Of a DNA stretch of 64,000 nt, positions 53,254 to 64,000 are shown piece after piece; within the stretch, counting starts at the first letter, position 1, and the number at the start of each line of letters is the position of its first letter. Source of the stretch: Pelobates cultripes (taxonomy: Eukaryota; Chordata; Amphibia; Anura; Pelobatidae); the NCBI GenBank assembly GCA_933207985.1, contig OW240920.1, positions 145,772,981-145,836,980 on the forward strand, written 5' to 3'. A program made the translations under genes and the position numbers. Below the pieces are notes generated by a model. The model saw only the letters and a program-made list of their open reading frames with translations. It had not been told where the DNA came from and did no database searches.

Positions 53254-54253
53254 ATGGAAACAGCAGGGAGTCACTGGGAGGGAGTACACAAAGCGGGGAG
53301 TCACTGGGAGGGAGTACACAAAGCGGGGAGTCACTGGGAGGGAGTACACAAAGCGGGGAGTCACTGGGAGGGAGTACACAAAGCGGGGAGTCACTGGGAG
53401 GGAGTACACAGAGCAGGGAGTCACTGGGAGGGAGTACACAGAGCGGGGAGTCACTGGGAGGGAGTACACAAAGCGGGGAGTCACTGGGAGGGAGTACACA
53501 GAGCAGGGAGTCACTGGAAGGGAGTACACAGAGCGGGGAGTCACTGGGAGGGAGTACACAAAGCGGGGAGTCACTGGGAGGGAGTACACAGAGCGGGGAG
53601 TCACTGGGAGGGAGTACACAAAGCGGGGAGTCACTGGGAGGGAGTACACAGAGCGGGGAGTCACCGGGCAGGAGTACGCAGAGCGGGGACTCACCGGGCA
53701 GGAGTACGCAGAGCGGGGACTCACCGGGCAGGAGTACGCAGAGCGGGGACTCACCGGGCAGGAGTACGCAGAGCGGGGACTCACGGGGCAGGAGTACACA
53801 GAGCAGGGAGTCACTGGGAGGGAGTATGCAGAGCGGGGACTCACCGGGCAGGAGTACGCAGAGCGGGGAGTCACTGGGCGGGAGTACGCAGAGTGAGGAG
53901 TCACTGGGCATGAGTACGCAGAGCGGGGAGTCACTGGGCATGAGTATGCAGAGTGGGGAATCACCGGTCGGGAGTTCGCAGAGCGGGGCGTCACTGGGCA
54001 TGAGTACGCAGAGCGGGGAGTCACTATGCATGAATACGCAGAGCGGGGAATCACCGGGCGGGAGTACGCAGAGCTGGGAGTCACTGAGCATGAGAAGGCA
54101 GAGCTGGGAATTACCGGTCGGGAGTACGCAGAGCGGGAAGTCACTGGGAATTAGTACGCAGAGCTGGGAATCACCAGGTGGGAGTACGCAGAGCGGGGAG
54201 TCACTGGGAGGGAGTACGCAGAGTGGGAAGTCACTGGGAGGGAGTACGCAGAG
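53254..54253. repeat. 30-bp minisatellite
   Basis: About 33 copies of 'agcggggagtcactgggagg' + 'gagtacacaa'. The left half is homogeneous (cacaa/cacag) and the right half diverges to 'caccgggcaggagtacgcag' types. The long open frames on both strands (over 300 codons) exist because 30 is a multiple of 3. Confidence 0.95.
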
Positions 54254-54460
54254 CCTTCCCACGCCCTGCAATTTGACTCAGAGCGCTCTGATTGGTTGGT
54301 TTAAGCCAACCACTAAGAGTGCACTGATAGGTAAATCTTGAGTCCTTCAACTAACCAATCAGGCGAGGCTCAAGATTTACCTACCACAGCATTTTTATTG
54401 GTTGGCTTAAACCAACCAATCAGAGCGTTCTGAGTCAAATCGCCGGGCGTGGGAAGGCTT
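54254..54460. repeat. Foldback element with CCAAT motifs
   Basis: Arms of about 93 bp, 54254-54346 and 54367-54460, are inverted copies. They start 'ccttcccacgcc' and contain 'gactcagagcgctctgattg', 'gttggtttaagccaacca' and 'ggtaaatcttgag'. Both strands carry several CCAAT pentamers (aaccaatcag). 'tttataagcc' follows at once on +. Confidence 0.85.
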
Positions 54461-55299
54461 TATAAGCCTTTTTTCCCACCCTGCGGTGCTCAGTCTGCAC
54501 GGTGCCCTCGCTTTTTTATTTTGAGCTCAAGTTTTTTTTATTTTATAAGTTTGATGGTAATTATGGATTTTTATTTGGCCTTTTTGGGGGCTGAAAAAAA
54601 GAAGACTTCTAATGGTAAGTATGACTGTATTTTTTTCAGGTATTTAGGTTTATTGGTTCCCCCCTCACTATTTTCAGGATGAAGGGGGTAGGTAGGCTTT
54701 TATTTGAGGGGGTGACTAGGGGCTTGGGGAATACTAGTCACTTTGGGGGGTAATTTTTATATTTAGCCCCCACCCGGGTAGGGGCTGGGTGGGGGGACAA
54801 TAGGTCCCTCCTTCCCATTGTCATTTGGGCCCCCACCCGCCACAGTATAGTGAGTAGGGACAGATTTATTACAAATACTAAATAATATTTACTTAGTATT
54901 AGTAAATTTGGCTGAAAGACCAATTTAGGTCTTTCAGCCTTTAAGTAGGTAGCTCCGAATGAAATTCGAATGAAATTCCGATCCAAACTAAACTCCCAAA
55001 TTGCGTTCTAACACGAATGGGCAAAGTGTTCTCATTCTGTTAGGACGAAATTCGGTAGTTTCTCCGGTGTACGAAGCAGCATGACAGTGCCGCTTTAATT
55101 CTCCTGCAGCACGGAGTCTATTAAACGAAAGAACTGAAACGAAAAGCTAATGCATTCGGCATTTGCCCTTTCCTTTCGTATATAATTCGTATGTAGGACT
55201 TTCGTTTATGTTATAGCAAATGAATACGGAAAAGTCCGAAAATTCTGAGGAAATCATATTCGTCCTATAACGAAAGCACATGTCTAATAATAAGTGTGG
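54461..55299. other. Non-coding DNA, probably repeat-derived
   Basis: Includes a GGGG/CCCC-rich stretch at 54750-54840 (gcccccacccgg... and ...gggggg) and several 'cgaatgaaattcg'-like palindromes near 54955. No coding exon. Confidence 0.5.
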
Positions 55300-55304
55300 G
55301 TGCA

Positions 55305-56190
55305 TGTAGCAGAGCTGCAATATTAAATTCCACGATCTCCGCTGGTATAGAAGGTAATCCACAGTCAAGCGCTGAAAAGTAAGGCAATATCCCAAATCCC
55401 CCAGTAACCGGATGAAACACAATTCTGGGAGTAAACTGAGGTTTTTATTCACAGCTCCAGTATTTATGCAAGTCCCCATGCAAGGGGTTTCCCTACTGAC
55501 ATAGCAGGGGTAATACAGTAGGGGACTACATGGGGGACTTAACAATCTGGACATTTCTCCCATCAGGCACTGCTGGACGAGAGGGATACTCCCACTGGAA
55601 TATACCGTTAAGTGGATTATCCCTTCGTGCAGCAGAACCGGCNNNNNNNNNNNNNNNNNNNNNNNNNNNNNNNNNNNNNNNNNNNNNNNNNNNNNNNNNN
55701 NNNNNNNNNNNNNNNNNNNNNNNNNNNNNNNNNNNNNNNNNNAAAGACCGGAGCTCCCGAACGGCCTGGAAGTCCAGCGGTGTTTGCGCCGTTGAGTAGC
55801 CGTTTTCAGTTGCACGCGCTCGACGACCAAACACCGCTGGTGAGACAAAGGATCCAAGATGGCTGACCGCCGCGTGGTCGGTAGCCGAACGACGACCACA
55901 TAGGAAAGTCTCTAATTACCGACTGCAACAATGTTGCAATCGGTTAATGAGCGCCACACGTCCCTCTATGTGTGGGCTATTACGGGATAGCTCATTCGGT
56001 TCACGAACAGCCAGTAAAGTCGCTGTTCGTGAAACGAAACACATGAATGCTAGCGGCTTTCGGCTGCTAGCATACTAATTCTATGCACATCACAGTATCA
56101 ACCAAGGTTACAGATACATTACAGCGGTTATTACAGACAACCTTTTTATATATATAGTCCAGCATTCTACAAGTGGCTAGGTTTGCCACA
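55305..56190 (-). mobile_element. Solo LTR containing the second assembly gap, TSD gtgca
   Basis: Begins TGTAGCAGAGCTGC and ends AGGTTTGCCACA, flanked by gtgca at 55300-55304 and 56191-56195. It aligns end to end with the LTR at 31783-32676 in the same orientation, apart from the N block. The intact copy holds about 201 bp where the gap has 100 N. Confidence 0.9.
55643..55742. other. Assembly gap of 100 N inside an LTR
   Basis: Placeholder gap. The aligned LTR at 31783-32676 implies a true missing length of about 200 bp (positions 32123-32323 there). Confidence 0.97.
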
Positions 56191-56195
56191 GTGCA

Positions 56196-57090
56196 CATAC
56201 TATAAAAGGACTGAGGGGGTCCATTCACTTAAGGCCATCCGAATGCAAAATGTCTTCAGAGGACCGGTCAGTACTGTGGCCCTTTAAGAGTCCGACTGGC
56301 CCCCTTTTATGACATGATGACAAGCACATCCCCCCAAAGTGAGCTTTTATTTTGATTTGCTTTTCCAGGGCAGCCCATGCGCAGAGCTCTGCTAAAGAGA
56401 GCTTGGCTGGGAAAAAAGCCCTGTGTAATGTGCTGTGTTTGCTTGTAACTTGTCTCTAGTGTCTCTATAAGTGGTATACCAGAGGACAAAAGAGAGTACC
56501 GTGCACGCATTTAGTGGCTAATTGTGGCATTGCACATGTGAAGAGTGAGATGTTTGTGTGTCAGGGATGTTCTGTGTGTGTAGGTGATGCAGTCTGTAGT
56601 TGATCTAGCATATTCGTAAGGGATTCCCATGTATATGGGATGTACTGTGTGTGTGTAGTTTGTTCAGTGTGTGTCTATAGGGGATTGAGTATGTGCGTAA
56701 AGGATGCATAGTGTGTATATGGGATGTACTGTGTGTATGTGTCAGGGATGAACTTTGTGTATGTGTCAGGTTTGTACTGTGTGTGAAGGTTGTGCAGTGT
56801 GTAGGGGATCTAGTCTCTACGAGATCTAGTGTGTGCGTAAAGAATCCATAGTGTGCACACAGGTTTGTATTGTCTGTGTCAGGGATGTACGGTGTGTGAA
56901 GATTTTGCAGTGTGTGTCTGTAGGGGATTGAGTCTATGCTGTGTTGCTATTGTGCCCTTGGGACCACCTGTCCCCTGGAGAACTGAAGGCCTCGACCTCT
57001 AGGTTTGACGGGGGACCTGGAGAAAATTATTCCTGGAGCTGTAGGACCGGATTGTGCAGATCTTCTGGTGTGCCGGTGACCGCCAGGTAA
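56196..57090. repeat. GT-rich degenerate repeat
   Basis: 56540-56940 has loose units of 'gtgtgtgtcagggatgtact' and 'gtgcagtgtgtagggga'. The flanks show nothing recognisable. No exon. Confidence 0.65.
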
Positions 57091-58335
57091 GACATGGGGG
57101 GGGGGGAAGGTATCCTGCAAATTGAGTTGACCACTGAGTACCCACAGTGCGAAGGAGCACTCCTCTATGGGCTAGGACTGACCTGGGGGGCGGATAAGGG
57201 CCCGGCGCCCTGGAGGGGCCAGAGCGATAGTGATACAGACAGCCCATTCTCACCAGTTTTTTTGTTCTGTATTGTTACTCTGAAATTGTTGCTCGCAGGG
57301 GAGGGCTTCAGCGCCCCTTTCTTCTTTTTTTTTTCACATTTTTTATTTTTAGATCCAATGATTTGCAAAGTATACATAGATTGTATCTTTAGGGGAACAG
57401 AGGGGACCCCATTTCCATTGGTGTGCTGCCTTTTTGCATTCTTTGTTGGCTTATCAGCGCTGATCCTTTCTTTTGATTCCTCCTATAGATTGACAATTGA
57501 ACAGTCTTTGTACATACTAGCTCCACAGTCTGAAGCTTTTCAGACACCACACTACTATGTTGCTTTACGACATGTTTGCCTACCTCTATGCAGCATGTTG
57601 ACATGATACCTCCAAAAATAAAAGTATTTTTATAATAAAATCTTATTCGTATGTCTTAAAGGACTACAGAATCCTTGTTGTATAAAAGCCATTAACACAT
57701 TTAACACATACATTTATTTATTTGTATCAAACGGATTAAATATTAAAACGAGGTCTAGTTATGTTTATTAGTTCACAAAATTAATTAAAATGACATGATT
57801 CAATAAAGAAACAGATTTGTGAATTTTAAAAAGTAAACACTGTGTTAAAGCCATAACAATCCGTCCAACAGTTCTGGGATTGTAAATAGAATCTAAGGAC
57901 TTCCCCCTGGTTGATTGCCTTCCAAAAATACATTGAAACAAAATGTAATTTGTGTAAATTGATAGTAAATTTGATGGACCAGTAAACTAGGGCTAGTCAC
58001 ATAAACTGTAATACATAGTTAAAATATATATCATTTTTTTATATGACAGTTAAGGAAGGCATGCTACAATACAAAGTGCATAAAAATCACTGCAAAACAT
58101 TTGTCTCGAAAGGCGTTGCTGAACAATTGTCCCCTGCCGTGATTAGTTATAATAATCTCCACAACTTTTCCCTTTAAGTTACTCACTACATCTATAATTG
58201 TAGGGAATCAAAGCGTTTTATTCACTAAATGACAAACTATAGTGATCTGAAATTCAACATATTGGCAAGCAATAGCCGATGGCTATCTACAGTCGCAGGT
58301 TGGCAACGAATTTTAACCCCAAGGAGAATTAGAAG
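57091..58335. other. Non-coding DNA, nothing recognised
   Basis: A + strand frame of 170 codons (57094-57606) has no recognisable domain and no codon pattern that convinces me. AATAAA-like hexamers near 57616 could belong to a retroposed 3' end. The remainder is AT-rich. Confidence 0.5.
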
Positions 58336-58740
58336 TGAAAGGACGACTGATACCTCAAAATATTTTTTATATAAGAACCACTTTATTGAGTAAAGAAAGA
58401 CAATTGATTTGTTTTAAATGAGAAAAGCTCATCCCTCCCCTTAGTATATGACAGGATCCTTCAGCCATATACGTACACCTTGGGTCAGATAGTGTTTGGA
58501 AACTGACAGTTAGTGTCTATGGTTTTCCCTGTTTCTGTGCTGGGAGTGAAGCAGGGAAAACCATAGAGACTAACTGACGGTTTTCTAACACTGTCTGACC
58601 CAAGGGATGTGTATATGGCTGAAGGATCCGGTCATATACTAAAGGTAGGGATGAGCTTTTCCTCATTTTTTGATATATACTTCAATTGAATAAAACTTTT
58701 TTCTTTCAATTTATCGTATAAATGTCGTCCTTGAAGTTAT
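58336..58740. repeat. Large foldback element
   Basis: Near-complete inverted repeat about 400 bp long. Outer arms 'gaaaggacgac' / 'gtcgtccttgaag'; then 'gagaaaagctcatccct' / 'agggatgagcttttcctc'; then 'ggatccttcagccatata' / 'tatatggctgaaggatcc'; inner 'tctatggttttccctg' / 'cagggaaaaccatagaga'. It is probably a MITE. Confidence 0.8.
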
Positions 58741-60830
58741 ACATTTTAAAGTCAGTTATGTTTCGAGATTTCAAACCTAACATTCACATTTGATGTCCAG
58801 CGATTCCCACTTTAGTAAGCTTGTGTTTGCATTTCTGGAGACTGACAGACTGCAATCCCCATGCTGAGCGTGCTGGGCCCTGCCTTGGAGAACTTTGCAT
58901 ATCTTGTCTACCTGATCTCTGAATATTGCTGGTCTTGTTGTGCGAATCCTGAGATGAATTAGTTTGTTCATGCCTCACTCTGAGCATTACTCTCCCAGAT
59001 GTGTGAATTACTTGCTCTCTGGGACCCGTAATAAGTGTGGATAATGGGGTTTATGGCAGTAATGAGTTCTCTAATGTGCTGAAAGTAATGGCCTGGGAGT
59101 ATTAAGTGATAGGAAGCAATGCTGATATGTACTGTATTTACACTGGAGGATGGGGCTCGGCTGAAATCAACAGGATTCTACCAGCCTTTCCTGTGCATCC
59201 AGGGGTCCTGCACGGAACAGTACAGATAGGAATAGGAAATGGCCTTATCTCTGTTTTTGGTGAAACAGTGTGAAAACTCCAAACAACTGTGCCCTTTCCT
59301 GCAAGGCTGGGACACTGTAATAGATAACCTTAAATTGGATGCAACTGGCTCAAACATTCCCCAGATTAGCCCCCTTCAATGTGACCCATTATTGGTGCTT
59401 GGCAGGGGGGTCTGATCGAGAGGGTGGATTAGGACTATTGTCCTGTTTGGAATTGTAATATGTATAATAAAATGGAATGGCTTTAATTAGACTGACACGT
59501 GGATGATACCACAAACTGTCCATGGCTGAAGGCATACATTTCCACGGCACAGATAATTAAGTCACTTATTCCTGCAGGATGCTGGGAGCCACGAGCACGA
59601 GGAGGGAGCAGTAAGGGGCATCACCTGATAAACTTATTTCAGCTGGATGATCCTGGGTTACCAGCCCAAGGAAACTCCTTCCATTAAGAAGACAAAAACA
59701 CTATAGACAACAAAGTAGGTAGAACATTGTCAGAGTGTGTCCATCCTTCACATGCCAAAGTTTGGGCCCATGTGCCCTTGGGAAGCCACTCATTCCTTAG
59801 AAGGTCTATCTCGCTGCTATATCCAAGCATGCCATTGGGTTGATTTCCAGACATGGTCCAGTCAGGATGGGAAGCAGAGGGCGCAGCACTCCAGCATAAT
59901 GTCCAGGCAGTCAGATGAGCTACATGCCTCACCTGTCACCATGCAGCCTGGGGCACAGGGTATACTTCCTGCCGAGGCACAGCACATTCCCTCTGGGGAC
60001 ACTGAGCCACACAGCACTCCATCACCACACAGACCACAGCTCGCACAGTCCACGAGCGAAGAACAGAGGATGGACACCTCACAGAATAGAACTGCCAGTA
60101 GACAGAGAGTGCACCTGTCTAAAAGAGACAAAGAGATATACCTTCACTTTACAGTCAGGAGTCAGAGCGTGCAGCTTTCTAAAGATACATATTTGAAACA
60201 CTAGGGAGAAACTCAACAGAGAAGACATTTGACAGCGAGAATAACAGTCATTGCTTGGTAGAGACCTTAGACAGAGGATAAGTGTCTAATGAAACAGACA
60301 GCATTCAACACAGACACTACAGACAGAGATGCAGCAATCAGTACCGTAATCTCTTTGTTAGTAGATGGAGGTTAGGATTAGTCAGTGGTAACATAGCTCA
60401 GAGACTTCCATGGCTAGCTCCAGACACTCAGCTGTATGCTGACACACATCCAGGAAGCCGCAGTCTATGTTATCGCAGGACGAGCAGCAGCAGCAGCACA
60501 GCTCAGGGAAGCTGGGCAGGCAGTCGCTAGGCAGGGACGAGGAGCCCAGACAGCGCAAACCCAGACTGCAAGTTCCCGGAAGCAGGAGAAGACAGTCAGA
60601 GAAATGACAGAAGAGACAGGCGAGGAGCAGAGAGGCTGCAAGATCTGACACTGCCACGGAAAAAAAAAGACACATTAAAACAGTCAAGCCATCTCTTACC
60701 CCTAACTATGCTCCCCTAGGCATGAACCAATCAATGTATCTGCCCCACGTTACTCGTAATTATAGGCACAGAACCCTCTGAGCAGAAAATATTTCCTGAT
60801 GATGCCGAGCAGTGAACGTGACAACCATGA
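58741..60830. other. Non-coding DNA, no exon supported
   Basis: Several frames of 60-155 codons exist on both strands at 59700-60690. None resembles a known protein or has splice sites that agree with a neighbour. The (GCA)n tract near 60486-60500 gives the Ala/Cys-rich frames. Confidence 0.5.
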
Positions 60831-61790
60831 AAATATTACGAACACTGTGATTTCCCCCCAGAGGAGCACCACCGCTTCAACCAAACACTGTGACTCCCCT
60901 CCTTGATTACCACCGCTTCAACCCAACACTATTTCCTCTCCCTCGGCAATACCTCTTCAAACTAACACTCTAATTCCTCTTTCCTGTGCACCACCGCTAC
61001 AACCCAACATGGTGAGTCCTCACCCTAGGTACGACCTCTTCAACCCAACAGAGTGACTGATTCCCCTCCATTGGCACCACCTCTTCAACCCAATATGAAG
61101 ACCTCCATCCCTGGCAACAACCTTTTCAACCCAACACTGTGACTCCCCTCCTTGATTACCACCTCTTTAACCCAACATGGCACATCCTCTCACTGGGCAC
61201 CTCGTCAACCAAACACTGTGACACCCATCCCTGGCACCACCTCCTCAAACCAACATGCTGACCTCCCCTCCCTAGGCACCAACTCTACTCCTTTACAACA
61301 CAGTAAAGGAGGAGACTATATTTAAAAGAAGAAAAACTACCACAACAAGAGGACATATTCTTAAATTAGAGGGACAAAGGTTTAAAAATAATATCAGGAA
61401 GTATTACTTTACTGAGAGGGTAGTGGATGCATGGAATAGCCTTCCAGTTGAAGTGGTAGAGGTTAACACAGTAAAGGAGTTTAAGCATGCGTGGGATAGG
61501 CATAAGGCTACCCTAACTATAAGATAAGACTAGGGACTAATGAAAGTATTTAGAAAATTGGGCAGACTAGATGGGCCGAATGGTTCTTATCTGCCGTCAC
61601 ATTCTATGTTTCTATGTTTCTACAACCCAACACTGTGGGTCTCCTCTCCCTGGGCAGAACCTCTTCAATCCAACATTGTGATTTTCCTCCCTGGACATCA
61701 CCTCTTCAACTAAACAATGTGAATCCACTCCCTGGGTTCTTTTCCCATATCCACCTATCTTCCAATAGTCCATCATCTTTCATCTCTCCT
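60831..61790. repeat. Minisatellite, unit about 45 bp, split by a retrotransposon
   Basis: Diverged units of 'cacctcttcaacccaacact' + 'gtgactcccctccctgggca' occur at 60831-61285 and resume at 61622-61735. The intervening 330 bp is a non-LTR retrotransposon 3' end. Confidence 0.85.
61290..61621 (+). mobile_element. 3' end of a non-LTR (CR1/L2-like) retrotransposon
   Basis: The + strand encodes a remnant of the C-terminal end of a LINE reverse transcriptase: RVVDAWNSLPVEVVEVNTVK followed by EFK and HAWDRHKA. It continues into a 3' UTR ending in the microsatellite tail 'tctatgtttctatgtttct', typical of this class. It is 5'-truncated. Confidence 0.8.
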
Positions 61791-61793
61791 CAC

Positions 61794-62112
61794 CGTCTCC
61801 TGCAGCCTCCTCGATGTGTCTGGCAGAAAGTTTACTTCTTTCTATGGAATTCCCTTTAGTTGATTTCCTTCCCTTATTCTTGGTCACATTAGGCTCTGGA
61901 CCTCGGCGGAGCTGCTGAATTGGTGGCTGGGTCTGTGTCTGGCCATGGTCTACGGGACAATACAAACATTGGACAGGACAGCTTTAACACAAATTGCCCT
62001 TATTGCTGCATTAACATTACCTTCCTCCAATATGGTCTCTGCTGGAGCCAGCCTGGGATTCCCTGACATTCTTCCAGATGCCTCAAAACTGGTGGAGGGT
62101 CTGTCACTCATA
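61794..62112 (-). CDS. Two coding exons of an unidentified gene (partial)
   Basis: On the minus strand, exon A is 62112-62021 (acceptor TTTCTCAG|T, donor GAAG|GTAATG) and exon B is 61949-61794 (acceptor CCCGTAG|ACC, donor GACG|GTGAGG), separated by a 71-bp intron. An ATG one base after the first acceptor opens 30 codons starting MSDRPSTSFEASGRMSGNPR. The phase (1) agrees with exon B, which adds 52 codons: polar, basic, including TKNKGRKSTKGNSIERSKL and ARHIEEAAGD. Four consensus splice sites and phase agreement support a real gene. The product looks like a disordered N-terminal region. I do not recognise it. In mammals HDAC6, ERAS and TIMM17B lie near PCSK1N and could be tested. No downstream exon was found to the left. 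Confidence 0.5.
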
Positions 62113-62400
62113 CTGAGAAACCTAGAGGAACAAACAGGGGCCATCACTTACTAAAGCCCTCAGTAAGCAACTTTAGTCTCCATTTACGCCTGCATGAAAT
62201 TGGCCATGAGAGTAGGACTTACAACTAGATAGGGTATCATGCCATGGGCATTAAAATCACATGGTCCATGGAAAATGGGGTTAGATGGAATTTTCCCATT
62301 TAATGCTTTTTTCCCCCCTACAATTATTACAGATTGTTTGTAATCCTTGTGCAAGCAAAAGTGCATGGTCTTTAAAAATAATTTTAAATTACAAGAGAGA
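62113..62400. other. Spacer upstream of the unidentified exons
   Basis: On the minus strand a pyrimidine-rich stretch precedes exon A. Nothing else is recognised. Confidence 0.55.
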
Positions 62401-62404
62401 TATT

Positions 62405-64000
62405 CAGACCCCCACCCCACCCCCCTGGGAGAAAATCAGTCCCCCAAGTCCTGTGTACACACAATACCATGGACATTCAGTCCCCCATAATTCTATGCAC
62501 CAACAATACCATTGACATTCAGTCCCCCCTAATTCTATACACTCACGATACCATGGATAATCAGCCCCCCATATCATGTACTCCCACATTACCATGGACA
62601 ATCAGCCCCCCACATCCTGTGCACCCACATTACCATGGACAATCAGCCCCCCACATCCTGTGCACCCACAATACCATGGACAATCAGCCCCCCACATCCT
62701 GTGCACCCACAATACCATGGACAATCAGCCCCCCACATCCTGTGCACCCACAATGCCATGGATAATCAGCCCCCCACATCCTCTGCACCCACAATACCAT
62801 GGACATTCAGCCCCCCCACATCCTGTGTACACACAATACCATGGACATTCAGTCCCCCATAATTCTATGCACCAACAATACCATTGACATTCAGTCCCCC
62901 CTAATTCTATGCACTCACGATACCATGGATAATCAGCCCCCCATATCATGTACTCCCACATTACCATGGACAATCAGCCCCCCACATCCTGTGCACCCAC
63001 AATACCATGGACAATCAGCCCCCCACATCCTGTGCACCCACAATACCATGGACAATCAGCACCCCACATCCTGTGCACCCACAATACCATGGACAATCAG
63101 CCCCCCACATCCTGTGCACCCACAATACCATGGACAATCAGCCCCCATCCTGTGCACCCACAATGCCATGGATAATCAGCCCCACATCCTCTGCACCCAC
63201 ATTACCATGGACATTCAGCCCCCTAATCCTGTACACCCCCAATACCATGGACAATCAGCCCCCCACATCCTCTGCACCCACATTACCATGGACATTCAGT
63301 CCCCCCTAATTCTATGCACTCACGATACCATGGATAATCAGCCTCCCATATCATGTACTCCCACATTACCATGGACAATCAGCCCCCCACATCCTGTGCA
63401 CCCACAATACCATGGACAATCAGCCCCCCACATCCTGTGCACCCACAATACCATGGACAATCAGCCCCCCACATCCTGTGCACCCACAATGCCATGGATA
63501 ATCAGCCCCCCACATCCTGTACCCTGTCTCATGGACAATCGGCCCCCATCCTGCTTACACCCCATGCCATTAGGACAAATCCTGGCCCACATCCTGTGCA
63601 CCTTACAATACCATGGACAATCAGCCACACATCTGTGCACCCACAATACCATGGACAATCAGCCCCCACATCCTGTACACCCCAATAACATGGACAATCA
63701 GCCCCATCCTGTGCACCCACAATGCATGGATAATCAATACATCCTCTACCACATTACCATGGACATTCAGCCCCTAATCCTGTACACCCCAATACCATGG
63801 ATAATCAGCCCCCCTAATCCTGTACAATAACCATGGACAATCAGCCCCCCACATCCTCTGCACCCACATTACCATGGACATTCAGTCCCCCCTAATCCTA
63901 TGCACTCACGATACCATGGATAATCAGCCCCCCATATCATGTACTCCCACATTACCATGGACAATCAGCCCCCCCACATCCTGTGCACCCACAATACCAT
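62405..64000. repeat. 41-bp minisatellite with higher-order structure, runs off the window
   Basis: About 38 copies of 'cccccacatcctgtgcaccc' + 'acaataccatggacaatcagc' (41 bp). A four-unit variant block (tgtacacacaa / gcaccaacaatacc / tgcactcacgatacc / tgtactcccacatt) recurs at about 62449 and 62820, and in part at 63295 and 63883. 63520-63830 has many single-base deletions. Confidence 0.95.

Noticed and set aside
53209..54271. Minus-strand open frames of 311 and 351 codons and a + frame of 219 codons
   Set aside because: All are translations of the 30-bp minisatellite. The period is a multiple of three, so any stop-free phase stays open. No non-repetitive domain or splice context.
57094..57606. 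170-codon + strand frame with two hydrophobic segments
   Set aside because: No recognisable family, poor codon pattern, begins next to a G homopolymer, and no neighbouring exon agrees in phase.
58777..58987. Minus-strand polar frame resembling a disordered exon
   Set aside because: Contains the 'catggggattgcagtctg' type fragment of a common frog repeat and lacks convincing splice sites.
62799..63830. 343-codon Pro/His-rich + frame
   Set aside because: Translation of the 41-bp array; indels shift it between phases with no selection for a frame.

Overview
The window is vertebrate nuclear DNA, almost certainly from a frog (anuran amphibian). It has intron-bearing vertebrate genes with GT-AG junctions and a dense load of amphibian-type repeats: TTAA-flanked 'TTAAAGG' MITEs, hAT elements with 8-bp target duplications, solo LTRs with 5-bp duplications, Penelope-like elements and long minisatellites. 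Coding sequence is only a few per cent. Two 100-N gaps (33309-33408 and 55643-55742) show it is a scaffold of joined contigs.

Left contig (1-33308). CDC26, an anaphase-promoting complex subunit, lies on + (two coding exons, 84 aa). It converges on SLC31A1, the high-affinity copper transporter CTR1, on - (four coding exons, 192 aa). The same two genes are neighbours in human 9q32. SLC31A1 introns hold a Penelope-like element with inverted flanks, a minisatellite and several MITEs. From 11 kb to 33 kb I find no coding exon, only transposon remnants: a hAT at 12.7-13.9 kb, a solo LTR at 14.6-16.2 kb, a 137-bp hAT MITE at 23.2 kb, a Penelope-derived block at 23.6-25.7 kb and a second solo LTR at 31.8-32.7 kb.

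Middle and right contigs (33409-64000). After the gap come the 3' end of a Ty3/gypsy element, two large hAT elements that each contain an expanded tandem array, and a run of minisatellites. Inside this repeat field sits PCSK1N (proSAAS, the inhibitor of prohormone convertase 1), on -, three coding exons, 309 aa, with arrays directly beside both ends of its coding sequence. PCSK1N is not linked to SLC31A1 in human (Xp11.23 versus 9q32), so the join at 33309-33408 is either an anuran rearrangement or an assembly artefact. The second gap lies inside a solo LTR whose two ends and target duplication match across it, so that join looks genuine. At 61.8-62.1 kb two short phase-compatible - strand exons mark an unidentified gene. 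The window ends in a 41-bp array with higher-order structure.

The genes do not form one pathway: CDC26 acts in the cell cycle, SLC31A1 in copper uptake, PCSK1N in neuroendocrine secretion. The more unusual points are a second LLRxKR inhibitor-like motif in proSAAS, hammerhead-like cores in the Penelope flanks, tandem arrays growing inside hAT elements, and the LTR that validates one gap.
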